From contig JBBDID010000009.1 in the NCBI GenBank assembly GCA_040880585.1, positions 62,001 to 126,000 of the forward strand: DNA of 64,000 nt. The letters are read 5' to 3'. The translations under genes and the position numbers were made by a program. The notes below the pieces were generated by a model. That model did no database searches and was not told the DNA's origin. It was given only the letters and a program-made list of their open reading frames with translations. Origin of the DNA: Paracrocinitomix sp040880585. Its GTDB lineage: Bacteria; Bacteroidota; Bacteroidia; Flavobacteriales_D; Crocinitomicaceae. Shown here piece by piece: positions 16,910 to 25,097 of the stretch; position 1 is the stretch's first letter, and every line of letters starts with the position of its first letter.

Positions 16910-17653
16910 CTATTTTGAAGATTTGGATCTAAAAAACGGATTGTTTTGTTGTTCGAATCTCAGGTTAATAAAATAATAAGCTAAAAATGTAGCTATTAGT
17001 GGCGCTATCAAATGAATAAGTAACAGGTTCCATACTGATTTTATTTCAATCGGATAATGGAGGCACTCAGCCGCTAAATAGCCAAAGGGATTTAAAAAAG
17101 ATAATCCTTGAATGCTGCCGGAAAAAGCAAACAGAACCGCAATCAGTAATCCCATAAAAACAGTTCCATTTGTTGTTCGTTTTTTAAAAATAATGCGGAT
17201 AATATAGAAGCCGTAGCACAGAATAACCGTTAAAAGAAAATTCAAAAACGCCGAAAATTCAGGGCTTTCCAATGAAGTACTTTTAATTGATCGAATATCC
17301 ACGTTAGTAGTAAAAATATTGACTTGCTGAAACAAAATAACCCCTACAAAAGCTCCTACTATTTGGGCAGGCACTTTATAGATGATCAACGAAAAATTTT
17401 TCTTCTGCAAGGCCCTCAAAACACTAATGAAGGGGATGATATGGATGCGGTAGGTGTAAAAGGGAATATATACTGACACAAAATAAGATAAGCCAATAGC
17501 AAATGAAAGGGTGATAAAATATAACTGGAATGAATCAGAAAGGTGTCTGCTGATAAATATAAAAAACAATAATGAAAAGATGACAGATGCTGCAAATTCA
17601 GCTATCGTATTGAGAACGATCGTCCTTGTTTTTCTTTTGTTAAATAACTTCAT
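16910..17653 (-). CDS. Divergent aquaporin-fold (MIP-like) membrane protein
   Basis: A 247-residue protein with six hydrophobic segments. It can be aligned by eye to aquaporins/glycerol facilitators: AEF at 18-20 in helix 1; Y68-R-I-H71-I-I-P74-F75 where MIP proteins have G-x-H-x-N-P-A; PAQIVGAFVG (95-104) where they have xAQxxGAxxG; a second cassette F186-L-N188-P189-F190-G for the second NPA; and a final helix LIAPLIATFLAYYF like xxGPxxGAxxAxxxY. Both NPA boxes are altered (IPF and NPF), so water or glycerol selectivity cannot be assumed. It sits between the Na/Pi cotransporter and PiT-like genes in one operon, suggesting a solute linked to phosphate metabolism. A fold-only resemblance remains possible. 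Confidence 0.6.
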   Translation of the reverse strand: MKLFNKRKTRTIVLNTIAEFAASVIFSLLFFIFISRHLSDSFQLYFITLSFAIGLSYFVSVYIPFYTYRIHIIPFISVLRALQKKNFSLIIYKVPAQIVGAFVGVILFQQVNIFTTNVDIRSIKSTSLESPEFSAFLNFLLTVILCYGFYIIRIIFKKRTTNGTVFMGLLIAVLFAFSGSIQGLSFLNPFGYLAAECLHYPIEIKSVWNLLLIHLIAPLIATFLAYYFINLRFEQQNNPFFRSKSSK

Positions 17654-17699
17654 TTTTGTGTGTATTCGTGAATTTTTTGCTTCACTTTTCGTGTACTGT

Positions 17700-19382
17700 T
17701 TATATCTTACCCACTATTGCATCTGATACATTAATGATGTGGTCTCCTACTTTTTCAATGGATTCAAACATATCATTATAGATCATTCCTCCTCTTAGGT
17801 TTCCGTCATTTTTTGAGGTAATATTTTCAATGTATTCTTTTCTCAATTCATCTCTTTTGTGATTGATTTCTTCTTCAGCCTTCAGCGCTTCGTCTCTGCT
17901 CACTTTTTCGTACTCTTCACCAAGGTTTGAGATCATGATTGAAAATGCCGTATCTACTAAGGCAAACATTTCTGTAAGTTTATTTCGTTGATCCGGAGTA
18001 AACCATATTTTCTCTTCCTCTTTTCGCTTGATCATTTTTGACATTCTGTAGAATGCATCCCCAATACTTTCCAGATCATTCACAATGCTGTTCATGCTAC
18101 GGATTCGAATTGCAGAAGATTGACTTTGTTTGTTTTGAGAGATCTTTGTCAGGTAGTTCGCCACTTCCAGCTCTACCTGATCTGTTATTTTTTCATATTT
18201 TGAGATCTTTTCATGCAGCTCAGCACTTTTCTTTTTATTTTTTTCAAAAAGAAGCTGTTGTGTAAAAGAGGACATCCTGCTTGTTATTTCTCCAAAACGG
18301 GCGATTTCTTGTTTCACTTCAAGTAATGACATATCAGCACTGGACATTAGCCCTTTGCCGATAAACTTTAATTGTAAGGTGTTATCTTTTGATTTTTTGG
18401 ATTCAATGGATTTTTCAGTGATTTTTATCAACTGTGGGATAAACCAAACCAATAAAATAGTATTTACCGCATTGAACAAGGTGTGGAATAGGGCTACGCC
18501 TAAAAGATTTAACAAAATAACGTTCTCCTGACTGTCAGTCAGAAACAGATGCAGCACGTTCTGAAAAAGGGGAAATAAAAGCATGAAAAAGAGGATGACC
18601 CAAACCGCACCAAAAATATTAAATAGGGCATGGATTCTTGCTGCTCTTTTTGCCTCTATTGAAGCACGGTAAGATGCTAATTCTCCGGTAATCGTAGTGC
18701 CTACATTACTTCCAACTACAATAGCTACTGCTAATTCTAGCGGAATTACCGAAGCAGCTACCAGAGTCATAATTAAAGCGATTGTGGCTGCCGAAGATTG
18801 AAGTAAAACTGTCAGCAATACTCCTAAAAGGGCAAAAAACAAAATCGTTAAAAATGAAGATTGGGTATATTCTTTTAACAATATTGAATGCTCATACAAA
18901 TCCTTAAGTCCGGTAATTTCTTGTCTTAATAAATTAATGGCAATTAATATGAGCGCAAAGCCAATTAGAATAGTTCCGAAACTTTTTATTTTTCCTACCC
19001 CATTTAACAAGACAAAAGGTGCTGCAAAAGCGATTATAATTACTGCAGAAGTGCCTATTTCAAAATAAAAACCAAACAGAAAAATTAACCAGGCAATAAT
19101 AGTGGTGCCTATGTTGGCTCCCATAATTACCGAAGCCGATTGCGCCATGGTCATTAATCCCGAATTCACATAGGAGATCACCATAACGGTTGTGATAGAA
19201 GAGGATTGTAAAGCAGCCGAAATCCCAAATCCGGTCATTATTCCCTTTAGCTTACTTTGCCGGGCAGCCCCCATCAAGTTCCGGAACTGATTCCCAAAAG
19301 CTTGTTGTAAGCCGTCACTCATGGTTTTTAAACTATAAATAAATAGTATTAAAGCTCCTAAGACGATTATAAAGTTATACAT
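17700..19382 (-). CDS. Na+/phosphate cotransporter with C-terminal PhoU-like domain
   Basis: A 560-residue protein of the Na/Pi cotransporter II family. The membrane part (1-~320) contains two inverted repeats with the substrate signatures ALQSSSITTVMVISYVNSG and LLQSSAATIALIMTLV, each followed by a glycine-rich GANIGTT or GSNVGTT loop. The C-terminal ~200 residues are helical and charged, with PhoU-like segments around the SIVNDLESIGDAFYRMSKM and ESIEKVGDHIINVSD motifs. It imports phosphate using sodium, and the PhoU-like tail may tie uptake to signalling. It heads an operon with the aquaporin-like and PiT-like genes (46-bp and 18-bp gaps). A TACTTTTG -7 element and 11-bp-period TTAA repeats lie upstream. 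Confidence 0.92.
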   Translation of the reverse strand: MYNFIIVLGALILFIYSLKTMSDGLQQAFGNQFRNLMGAARQSKLKGIMTGFGISAALQSSSITTVMVISYVNSGLMTMAQSASVIMGANIGTTIIAWLIFLFGFYFEIGTSAVIIIAFAAPFVLLNGVGKIKSFGTILIGFALILIAINLLRQEITGLKDLYEHSILLKEYTQSSFLTILFFALLGVLLTVLLQSSAATIALIMTLVAASVIPLELAVAIVVGSNVGTTITGELASYRASIEAKRAARIHALFNIFGAVWVILFFMLLFPLFQNVLHLFLTDSQENVILLNLLGVALFHTLFNAVNTILLVWFIPQLIKITEKSIESKKSKDNTLQLKFIGKGLMSSADMSLLEVKQEIARFGEITSRMSSFTQQLLFEKNKKKSAELHEKISKYEKITDQVELEVANYLTKISQNKQSQSSAIRIRSMNSIVNDLESIGDAFYRMSKMIKRKEEEKIWFTPDQRNKLTEMFALVDTAFSIMISNLGEEYEKVSRDEALKAEEEINHKRDELRKEYIENITSKNDGNLRGGMIYNDMFESIEKVGDHIINVSDAIVGKI

Positions 19383-19455
19383 GTAGTATATCGTGTTTTG
19401 TTTTCATTCAAATCTACTTAAAAGCAGTTTTGAAATCCTCCATAATTTTAGTGCT

Positions 19456-19512
19456 CAAAAGTAAAGTAATTTCCCTTGCTCTGTTTTCGTTCGTATGTTA
19501 AATTAACATTAA
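19456..19512 (-). promoter_or_regulatory. Candidate PhoB-type promoter of the phosphate transporter operon
   Basis: On the minus strand TACTTTTG at 19456-19463 matches the TAnnTTTG -7 element, with no TTG at the -33 position. Upstream, TTAA occurs at 19498-19501, 19503-19506 and 19509-19512; the outer two are exactly 11 bp apart. From the nearer outer repeat to the -7 box the distance is almost the same as in the promoter at 8095-8151. Confidence 0.45.
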
Positions 19513-19608
19513 CTTTTTAGTCGTATACCTTGTTGAAAAACGTATAGGAATTTTGAAATAAAACATTAAAAAACATTGATGTCCGGGGAAATAATAACTC
19601 CCATTTCC

Positions 19609-19651
19609 GCCATTTCATTTCCCCATCCGCCAGCTGGCGGAGTGAAATGGC
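19609..19651 (-). terminator. Composite hairpin with nested GGCGG palindrome, 3' of the S41 protease gene
   Basis: An outer 9-bp stem (19609-19617 with 19643-19651) encloses the 16-nt perfect palindrome TCCGCCAGCTGGCGGA at 19626-19641. A smaller triloop hairpin, CCCTTT-AGG-AAAGGG, lies at 19681-19695 right after the protease stop. Together they probably end the protease transcript. The rest of 19383-19705 is the promoter region of the gene at 19382. Confidence 0.65.
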
Positions 19652-19705
19652 TTGGCTTTAGTATTATCAAGCGATCCTACCCTTTAGGAAAGGGAAAAGA
19701 ATCGA

Positions 19706-21316
19706 TTAATTTGTCAGCATAGAGGTGAGTGGTTTGTCAGAGCGCATTTTACTAAGCGCCTGCTGAACATCCATATCATCCTGCACATAAATCTTGTAAT
19801 AGCCATTGTCTTGCCAGATGTGTCTTGCGATTTCTGCTTTGATTCTGTTTTTAATGGTACTTCTTGAGGTCACAATATCCACCGGATCTCTATCCACACC
19901 CAATTTTGCGGCATAATTGATGAAATCTTCAAAGATGGAATTATCAATCCTGAAATTGCTGAAATAACGCTCAAAATTTTTGTGTGTATTTCGGTTTTTA
20001 TCCAGGTAACGGATGGCATAGTGATTAAATGCATTGGCATAATACAAGCTTGTCAGGTAATAAGACGCCCCGGCCGTATCATTTGGGATAAAGATATCCG
20101 GGTGAATTCCACCACCTCCATAAACGGTACGCCCGGCTGTGGTGGTATATTTCAGGTTTTCATCTAACTTAACACTGTCTTCATTGAGTAATTCCCCGCT
20201 TTCATATCGCTCAAAATAATCGCTGTTATAATCTATTTCTTCACCATAGGGCTTTTGAATACTTCGTCCGGAAGGGGTGTAGTAACGGGATATGGTCAAT
20301 CTCAGTGCACTACCATCTGTAAATTCACTTTGATCCTGCACCAAGCCTTTACCAAAAGACCGTCTGCCCATAATCAAACCGCGGTCATTATCCTGAATGG
20401 CTCCGGCAACAATTTCACTCGCTGAGGCAGATAAGGAATTGATGAGGATGATCACCTCTGTGTCTTCTAAAGTGCCTTTGGATGTTGAATAATAATCTTT
20501 TCTCGGACTTTTTCTTCCTTCTGTATATACGATCAGTTTGCCCGAAGCCAAAAATTCATCCACAATTTCAGTGGCTGCAAACATCAACCCTCCTCCATTA
20601 TTTCTCAGATCAAATATCAACTTCTTCATCCCTTTAGATTTCAAACCTGAAGCCGCCAGGTGAAATTCATTGCTGGAATTATAGGTGAAACTGTTCAACT
20701 TAATAAATCCCACCTCATTATTCAACATAATGGCCGCATCAATACTACTTAAAGGAATAGATCCACGGGTAATTGCCAATTCTTTGGTTTTTCCTTTCCG
20801 GTATATTTTTACTTTCACATCCGTCCCCTCTTCACCTTTCAATTTACTCACCACATCTTGGTTGGTCAGTTCAACATCAGTAATGTCTTCACCATCAATT
20901 TCAATAATCCGGTCTCCCGGCTGTAAGCCCACTTTTTCAGAGGGTGATCCCGGCAAAATATGAGTGGCTACCAAACTGTCTTCATGAATTAAAAAACGAA
21001 TGCCCACACCTCCAAATTTTCCCTTCAACTGTTCATTAACCACACCCAAATCCTGCGCAGGAATATAGGTTGAATGCGGATCAAGTTTTTCAATCATTCC
21101 CTGAATAGAACTCTCAATTAACAAATCATGATCTACAGAATCTACGTACTTATCTTCAATCAATTCAAGAATGGTGTTGTACTTGGTTGAGTTCTGAACA
21201 ATGGGGTTTGAGGGCTCTCCCTGGGGCACATACATAGTTCCCAGCCAAACTCCCAGAGCCAAAGTCACTCCCACAAACAGGGGGATGAGGTACAAACTTC
21301 TACTTTTATTTTCCAT
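19706..21316 (-). CDS. S41-family C-terminal processing protease with PDZ domain
   Basis: A 536-residue periplasmic protease anchored by an N-terminal membrane segment (residues 9-29). A PDZ domain (~95-180; LPGSPSEKVGLQPGDRIIEIDG) presents C-terminal tails of substrates. The S41 core (~185-400) has FDLRNNGGG, the nucleophile region INSLSASASEIVAGAIQDN with the catalytic Ser near 300, and the general-base Lys at 323 in SFGKGLVQ. A ~130-residue C-terminal extension (HYAIRYLDKNRN ... DDMDVQQALSKM) is typical of Bacteroidota members. CTP proteases trim or degrade envelope proteins. Its ATG abuts the stop of the dCMP deaminase gene without any gap, so the two are co-transcribed. Confidence 0.95.
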   Translation of the reverse strand: MENKSRSLYLIPLFVGVTLALGVWLGTMYVPQGEPSNPIVQNSTKYNTILELIEDKYVDSVDHDLLIESSIQGMIEKLDPHSTYIPAQDLGVVNEQLKGKFGGVGIRFLIHEDSLVATHILPGSPSEKVGLQPGDRIIEIDGEDITDVELTNQDVVSKLKGEEGTDVKVKIYRKGKTKELAITRGSIPLSSIDAAIMLNNEVGFIKLNSFTYNSSNEFHLAASGLKSKGMKKLIFDLRNNGGGLMFAATEIVDEFLASGKLIVYTEGRKSPRKDYYSTSKGTLEDTEVIILINSLSASASEIVAGAIQDNDRGLIMGRRSFGKGLVQDQSEFTDGSALRLTISRYYTPSGRSIQKPYGEEIDYNSDYFERYESGELLNEDSVKLDENLKYTTTAGRTVYGGGGIHPDIFIPNDTAGASYYLTSLYYANAFNHYAIRYLDKNRNTHKNFERYFSNFRIDNSIFEDFINYAAKLGVDRDPVDIVTSRSTIKNRIKAEIARHIWQDNGYYKIYVQDDMDVQQALSKMRSDKPLTSMLTN

Positions 21317-21739
21317 TTATAAATCTTTAATATGATGAACCGAAATACCATATTCAGATAAAAACTCCGGTCCCGAATTATCTTTATATTGAACGTTAAA
21401 AACTACCCTTTTAATTCCTGCCTGAATAATTAATTTACTACACTCTTTACAGGGCGATAAAGTAATATACAGCGTTGCTCCGTCAGCACTTTGCGTAGAT
21501 TTTGCCACTTTCAAGATGGCATTTGCCTCTGCATGCAAAACGTACCATTGTGTTTCTCCGTTTTCATCTTCACAACAATTGGTATAGCCGGATGGTGTTC
21601 CATTATACCCATCTGAGATGATCATTTGATCTCTGACGATTAAGGCCCCCACCTGCTTACGTTTACAGTAAGACAATTTCGCCCATTCTTTTGCCATTTT
21701 TAAATAGGCTTTGTCGTATTTTTCTTGTTTTGAATCCAC
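21317..21739 (-). CDS. Deoxycytidylate (dCMP) deaminase / ComEB-like
   Basis: A 140-residue zinc deaminase that converts dCMP to dUMP for thymidylate synthesis. The zinc and catalytic motif is VLHAEANAILK (His and the proton-shuttling Glu) and the second ligand pair is in SPCKECSKLI. An additional NCCEDENGE segment is typical of dCMP deaminases. The start is GTG at 21739, since an in-frame stop lies four codons upstream and the next ATG would cut the conserved N-terminal helix. It precedes the S41 protease gene with no intergenic base. Confidence 0.93.
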   Translation of the reverse strand: MDSKQEKYDKAYLKMAKEWAKLSYCKRKQVGALIVRDQMIISDGYNGTPSGYTNCCEDENGETQWYVLHAEANAILKVAKSTQSADGATLYITLSPCKECSKLIIQAGIKRVVFNVQYKDNSGPEFLSEYGISVHHIKDL

Positions 21740-21822
21740 TTCTACTGCTTAATAATAACTCACAAATGTACTAATGTAACACCTTGGTTTTGCTAAAGAA
21801 CGTTAAAAAATGACCAACGGCT

Positions 21823-22560
21823 TTATTGTTTTGCTGAAAGGCCGTACTTGAGAATGCACCAAATGGCTCTGAAACCATCCCTCCAACCAATTTTTTTCCC
21901 TTGTTCTTCTGTTCTGGGGCGATAGGTAATCGGCACCTCAGCCCATTTCAATGATTTATTTTTTGCCAACTTCGCAGTAATTTCCGGTTCAAACCCAAAT
22001 CGCTTTTCTACTAAATTCAAGGATTGAAAAACCGCTGTAGGCACCAATTTGTAACAAGTTTCCATATCAGTAATCCGGATTCCAAACGTCCAGTTAGACA
22101 AGCGGGTTAAAAACCCATTGGCCAAATTACTCATAAAAGATCCGCCTTTCTGGCCGTCTTTTAAAAAGCGGGAACCGTACACAACATCTGCTTTTCCTTC
22201 TAGCACCACTGCAATCAAATCATTAATTTCACGGGGATCCAGTTCCAGGTCTGCATCCTGAATGATGGTGTAATCACCGCTTGCCTCTTTAATGCCTGTA
22301 TGAATAGCTCCGCCTTTTCCGGTATTTTCAGGGTGATTGATGTGCCGGATCGGGAAATCGATTTTTTTAATCGTATTTTCAATAATCCCCCTGCTTTTAT
22401 CCGTTGAGGCATCATTGATGACAATGATCTCTTTTTCTACCTGCTGAATCAATTGAAGTTCAGACAATAACTGAATCACTTCTCCAATAGTTTCCGCCTC
22501 ATTGTACACGGGTATGATGACCGATAATTTCTGCACGGCGCTAAGATAATTGAAAACCAT
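21823..22560 (-). CDS. Family 2 glycosyltransferase (polyprenyl-phosphate sugar synthase-like)
   Basis: A GT-A fold glycosyltransferase of 245 residues from the ATG at 22560; a GTG slightly downstream (VQKLSVIIPVYNE) is an alternative start. Motifs are IIPVYNEAETI (nucleotide-sugar binding), VINDASTDKS, NTGKGGAIHTGI, the metal-binding QDADLELDP and YGSRFL. These are the hallmarks of dolichyl-phosphate mannose/glucose synthase-like GT2 enzymes that load a sugar on polyprenyl phosphate at the inner face of the membrane. There are no transmembrane helices, so it is probably peripheral. It stands alone upstream of the deaminase-protease pair and diverges from higBA. Confidence 0.88.
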   Translation of the reverse strand: MVFNYLSAVQKLSVIIPVYNEAETIGEVIQLLSELQLIQQVEKEIIVINDASTDKSRGIIENTIKKIDFPIRHINHPENTGKGGAIHTGIKEASGDYTIIQDADLELDPREINDLIAVVLEGKADVVYGSRFLKDGQKGGSFMSNLANGFLTRLSNWTFGIRITDMETCYKLVPTAVFQSLNLVEKRFGFEPEITAKLAKNKSLKWAEVPITYRPRTEEQGKKIGWRDGFRAIWCILKYGLSAKQ

Positions 22561-22654
22561 CAATATTATCGTGGATAAATATGCCCTGTAGAAAATTAAG
22601 TGTGAATTGAGATCTCTGTTTTTATACTAAAAATGAACAGCATTGGCAATTTTA

Positions 22655-22699
22655 TTTGCCTACAACGTAAAAAACACTTACCTTTGACGTTAGTAACGT
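22655..22699 (+). promoter_or_regulatory. higBA promoter and palindromic operator
   Basis: TTTG at 22655-22658 and TACCTTTG at 22679-22686, separated by 20 nt, form a complete Bacteroidota -33/-7 promoter. Immediately downstream ACGTTA-G-TAACGT (22687-22699) is a perfect inverted repeat across the expected start site, well placed for autorepression by HigA. Confidence 0.7.
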
Positions 22700-22718
22700 A
22701 AGTCGTAACTATTGTTAT

Positions 22719-23000
22719 ATGATTAAATGCTTCGGTGACAAAGAGACTGAAAAAATTTGGAAGGGAAGCCGGTCGAAAAAGTTACCAAGCGAAATTCAGA
22801 ATGTCGCACGTAGGAAATTGAGAATGGTCAATAACTCTCAAAACATTAATGACCTCAGAGTACCACCTGCAAACCGACTAGAAAAACTCAGAGGAGACTT
22901 ATCTGAATTTCATAGCATTAGAATTAACCAGCAATGGAGAATCATCTTCAAATGGAAAAATGATAATGCATACGAAGTTTCGATTGTTGATTACCACTAA
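22719..23000 (+). CDS. higB: HigB-type RelE-superfamily mRNA interferase toxin
   Basis: A 93-residue basic protein of the RelE/HigB fold that cleaves mRNA on translating ribosomes. The sequence follows the HigB family from the start (MIKCFGDKETEKIWKG), through LRVPPANRLEKLRGD, to the C-terminal FHSIRINQQWRIIFKW and the final VSIVDYH with the conserved terminal histidine. Toxin precedes antitoxin, the order typical of higBA, with 11 nt between them. An in-line promoter with a palindromic operator lies just upstream. The pair sits as an island between the GT2 and rsgA genes. Confidence 0.95.
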   Translation: MIKCFGDKETEKIWKGSRSKKLPSEIQNVARRKLRMVNNSQNINDLRVPPANRLEKLRGDLSEFHSIRINQQWRIIFKWKNDNAYEVSIVDYH

Positions 23001-23011
23001 TTTGAATTGTT

Positions 23012-23311
23012 ATGTCAAAACTAGAAAATATACATCCAGGAGAAATATTGAGGGAGGAATTCTTAATTCCTTTAGGGATTTCTGCGTACAAACTTGCCAA
23101 AGAAACTTTCATGCCCCAGACAAGAATCAGTGCTATTATCAAAGGGCGAAGAAGAATCACGGCGGACACCGCTCTACGACTTTCCAAATTTTTTGAAACA
23201 ACCCCTAAATTTTGGCTTGGCCTGCAAGACGATTACGATTTAGAGGAGGAAAGAAATGAAATGCAAAAAGAACTGAAGCAGATCAAGCCAAACACAGAAA
23301 ATGCCGCATAA
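23012..23311 (+). CDS. higA: HigA-type XRE antitoxin
   Basis: A 99-residue antitoxin with the HigA signature IHPGEILREEFLIPLGIS, an HTH of the XRE/Cro type (about 20-75; YKLAKETFMPQTRISAIIKGRRRITADTALRL), FFETTPKFWLGLQ and a charged C-terminal tail. It neutralises HigB and represses the operon. It is translated right after higB from its own ATG. Nothing is missing from either protein, so the system looks functional. Confidence 0.95.
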   Translation: MSKLENIHPGEILREEFLIPLGISAYKLAKETFMPQTRISAIIKGRRRITADTALRLSKFFETTPKFWLGLQDDYDLEEERNEMQKELKQIKPNTENAA

Positions 23312-23390
23312 CATAAGCAAAAGCTCACGCCTTGCTTCTCCTGCCCATTACTTGTCCATAGTCCGCCTCACCTCTGACAGCATAAATACC

Positions 23391-23398
23391 TATCTTTG
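23391..23398 (+). promoter_or_regulatory. -7 element of the rsgA promoter
   Basis: TATCTTTG fits TAnnTTTG exactly. A TTG at 23396 that could open a longer rsgA frame lies inside this box, so translation more likely begins at the TTG at 23414, preceded by AAAGG. Confidence 0.6.
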
Positions 23399-23413
23399 CC
23401 CAAAGGTTTACGG

Positions 23414-24358
23414 TTGAAAAAAGGAACGGTCATAAAGTCTACAGGAAGTTGGTATCGTCTTTTGGATGAAGAAGGGAAGGAATGGGAATGCCGTATTCGC
23501 GGGAAGTTACGCATGGACGATATTCGTTCTACCAACCCTGTTGCGGTGGGCGACACCGTTGAATTTGAGCCTGAAGAAGGGAAAGATACGGGCGTCATTA
23601 AAAACATCCTGCCCCGTAAAAATTATATTGTCCGAAAATCCATTAACCTGAGTAAGCGATCGCATATTTTAGCCGCCAATGTTGATCACGTTTACCTACT
23701 GGTTACTTTAGTTGCTCCTCAAACACATACCGGTTTTATTGACCGATTTTTAGTGACCGCAGAAGCTTATCACATTCCTGTCACCATTTTATTCAACAAA
23801 GTGGATATTTACGCCGAAGAAGACCTGGTAGTTCTGGATAATTTCATGGAGATTTACCGGCAGGTGGGTTATCGTTGTAAAACCATATCGGCACGTGAAA
23901 AAGATTCAGTGGCTTTTTTAAATGAAGAAATCAAAGGCAAAAAAGTGATGTTTGGGGGACATTCAGGAGTAGGAAAATCTACCCTCATTAATACACTGGA
24001 TCCAAACTTAGACCTTAAAATCGGGAAAATATCAACTTCCCATCTATCCGGACAGCACACTACTACTTTTGCTGAAATGCACGCCTTGAAAAATGGAGGA
24101 TATATTATTGACACACCGGGCATCAAAGCTTTTGGGTTGATTGATTTTGATAAAAAAATTCTCTCTCATTATTTCCCTGAAATGCGAAAAGTGTTAAGCG
24201 GATGCAAGTTCAATGATTGTCAGCATGTCAACGAACCGGATTGCGCAGTTAAAACAGCAGTTGAAAATGGCGATATTCCGGCAGAACGATATTACAATTA
24301 TGTGCAAATGCTTAAAGAGGATGAAGAGGAATCGTATCGGAGGGATGTTTATAAGTAG
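23414..24358 (+). CDS. rsgA: Ribosome small-subunit-dependent GTPase A
   Basis: A circularly permuted GTPase that assists late maturation of the 30S subunit. From TTG at 23414 (MKKGTVIKSTGSWY) there is an OB-fold domain, then the G4 motif NKVD before the P-loop GGHSGVGKST and the G3 DTPG, the permuted order diagnostic of RsgA. The C-terminal zinc-binding region reads C-x-F-N-D-C-x-H-x(5)-C. The length, 314 residues, is normal. The start is chosen because the -7 box overlaps the earlier TTG. The stop codon TAG at 24356-24358 is followed immediately by heptad array 2. Confidence 0.95.
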   Translation: MKKGTVIKSTGSWYRLLDEEGKEWECRIRGKLRMDDIRSTNPVAVGDTVEFEPEEGKDTGVIKNILPRKNYIVRKSINLSKRSHILAANVDHVYLLVTLVAPQTHTGFIDRFLVTAEAYHIPVTILFNKVDIYAEEDLVVLDNFMEIYRQVGYRCKTISAREKDSVAFLNEEIKGKKVMFGGHSGVGKSTLINTLDPNLDLKIGKISTSHLSGQHTTTFAEMHALKNGGYIIDTPGIKAFGLIDFDKKILSHYFPEMRKVLSGCKFNDCQHVNEPDCAVKTAVENGDIPAERYYNYVQMLKEDEEESYRRDVYK

Positions 24359-24988
24359 GTTTTAGACGCTAGATTTTAGACGCTAGATTTTAGACGCTAG
24401 ATTTTAGACGCTAGACGCTAGATGGTAGACGCTAGACGAAAGACATAAGACATAAGACATAAGACGAAAGACTCTAGACTTTAGACGCTAGACTTTTAGA
24501 TATAAGACGCTAGATGTTAGACATAAGACATAAGACTCTAGACGCTAGACTTTAGACGCTAGATTCTAGACATAAGACGAAAGACTTTAGACGCTAGATT
24601 CTAGACGCTAGACTTTAGATATAAGACGCTAGATGTTAGACATAAGACATAAGACGAAAGACTTTAGATTCTAGACGCTAGATGTTAGACATGTAAGACA
24701 TAAGACGGGAAGACGAAAGATGAAAGATGAAAGACTTTAGATTCAAGAGCCAAGAGCCAAGACATAAGACGGGAAGATTTTAGATGTTAGACGCTAGACT
24801 TTAGATATAAGACGCTAGATGTTAGACATAAGACATAAGACGNNNNNNNNNNNNNNNNNNNNNNNNNNNNNNNNNNNNNNNNNNNNNNNNNNNNNNNNNN
24901 NNNNNNNNNNNNNNNNNNNNNNNNNNNNNNNNNNNNNNNNNNAAAGACTTTAGATTCTAGACGCTAGATGTTAGACGCTAGACTTTAG
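24359..24988 (+). repeat. Heptad-word array 2
   Basis: The same NNN-AGAY words as array 1 begin directly after the rsgA stop codon and continue to 24988, interrupted by a 100-N gap. Extra words occur here: GAA-AGAC, GGGA-AGAC, and a local CAAGAGC repeat near 24740. The true length is unknown because of the gap. 24989-25097 is a plain A+T-rich leader to dtd. Confidence 0.95.
24843..24942. other. Assembly gap (100 N)
   Basis: Exactly 100 N flanked on both sides by heptad-array sequence. This is the conventional placeholder for a scaffold gap of unknown size. Confidence 1.
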
Positions 24989-25097
24989 GGACAATTAAGA
25001 AGTTGGATAATCGAAAGGTTTTGGTGTTCTGCGTCACGTTTTTATGGATTGGGGTGGGGTATCTTGATTTGTATTTTTTTTTGTATGTTCACTCACT

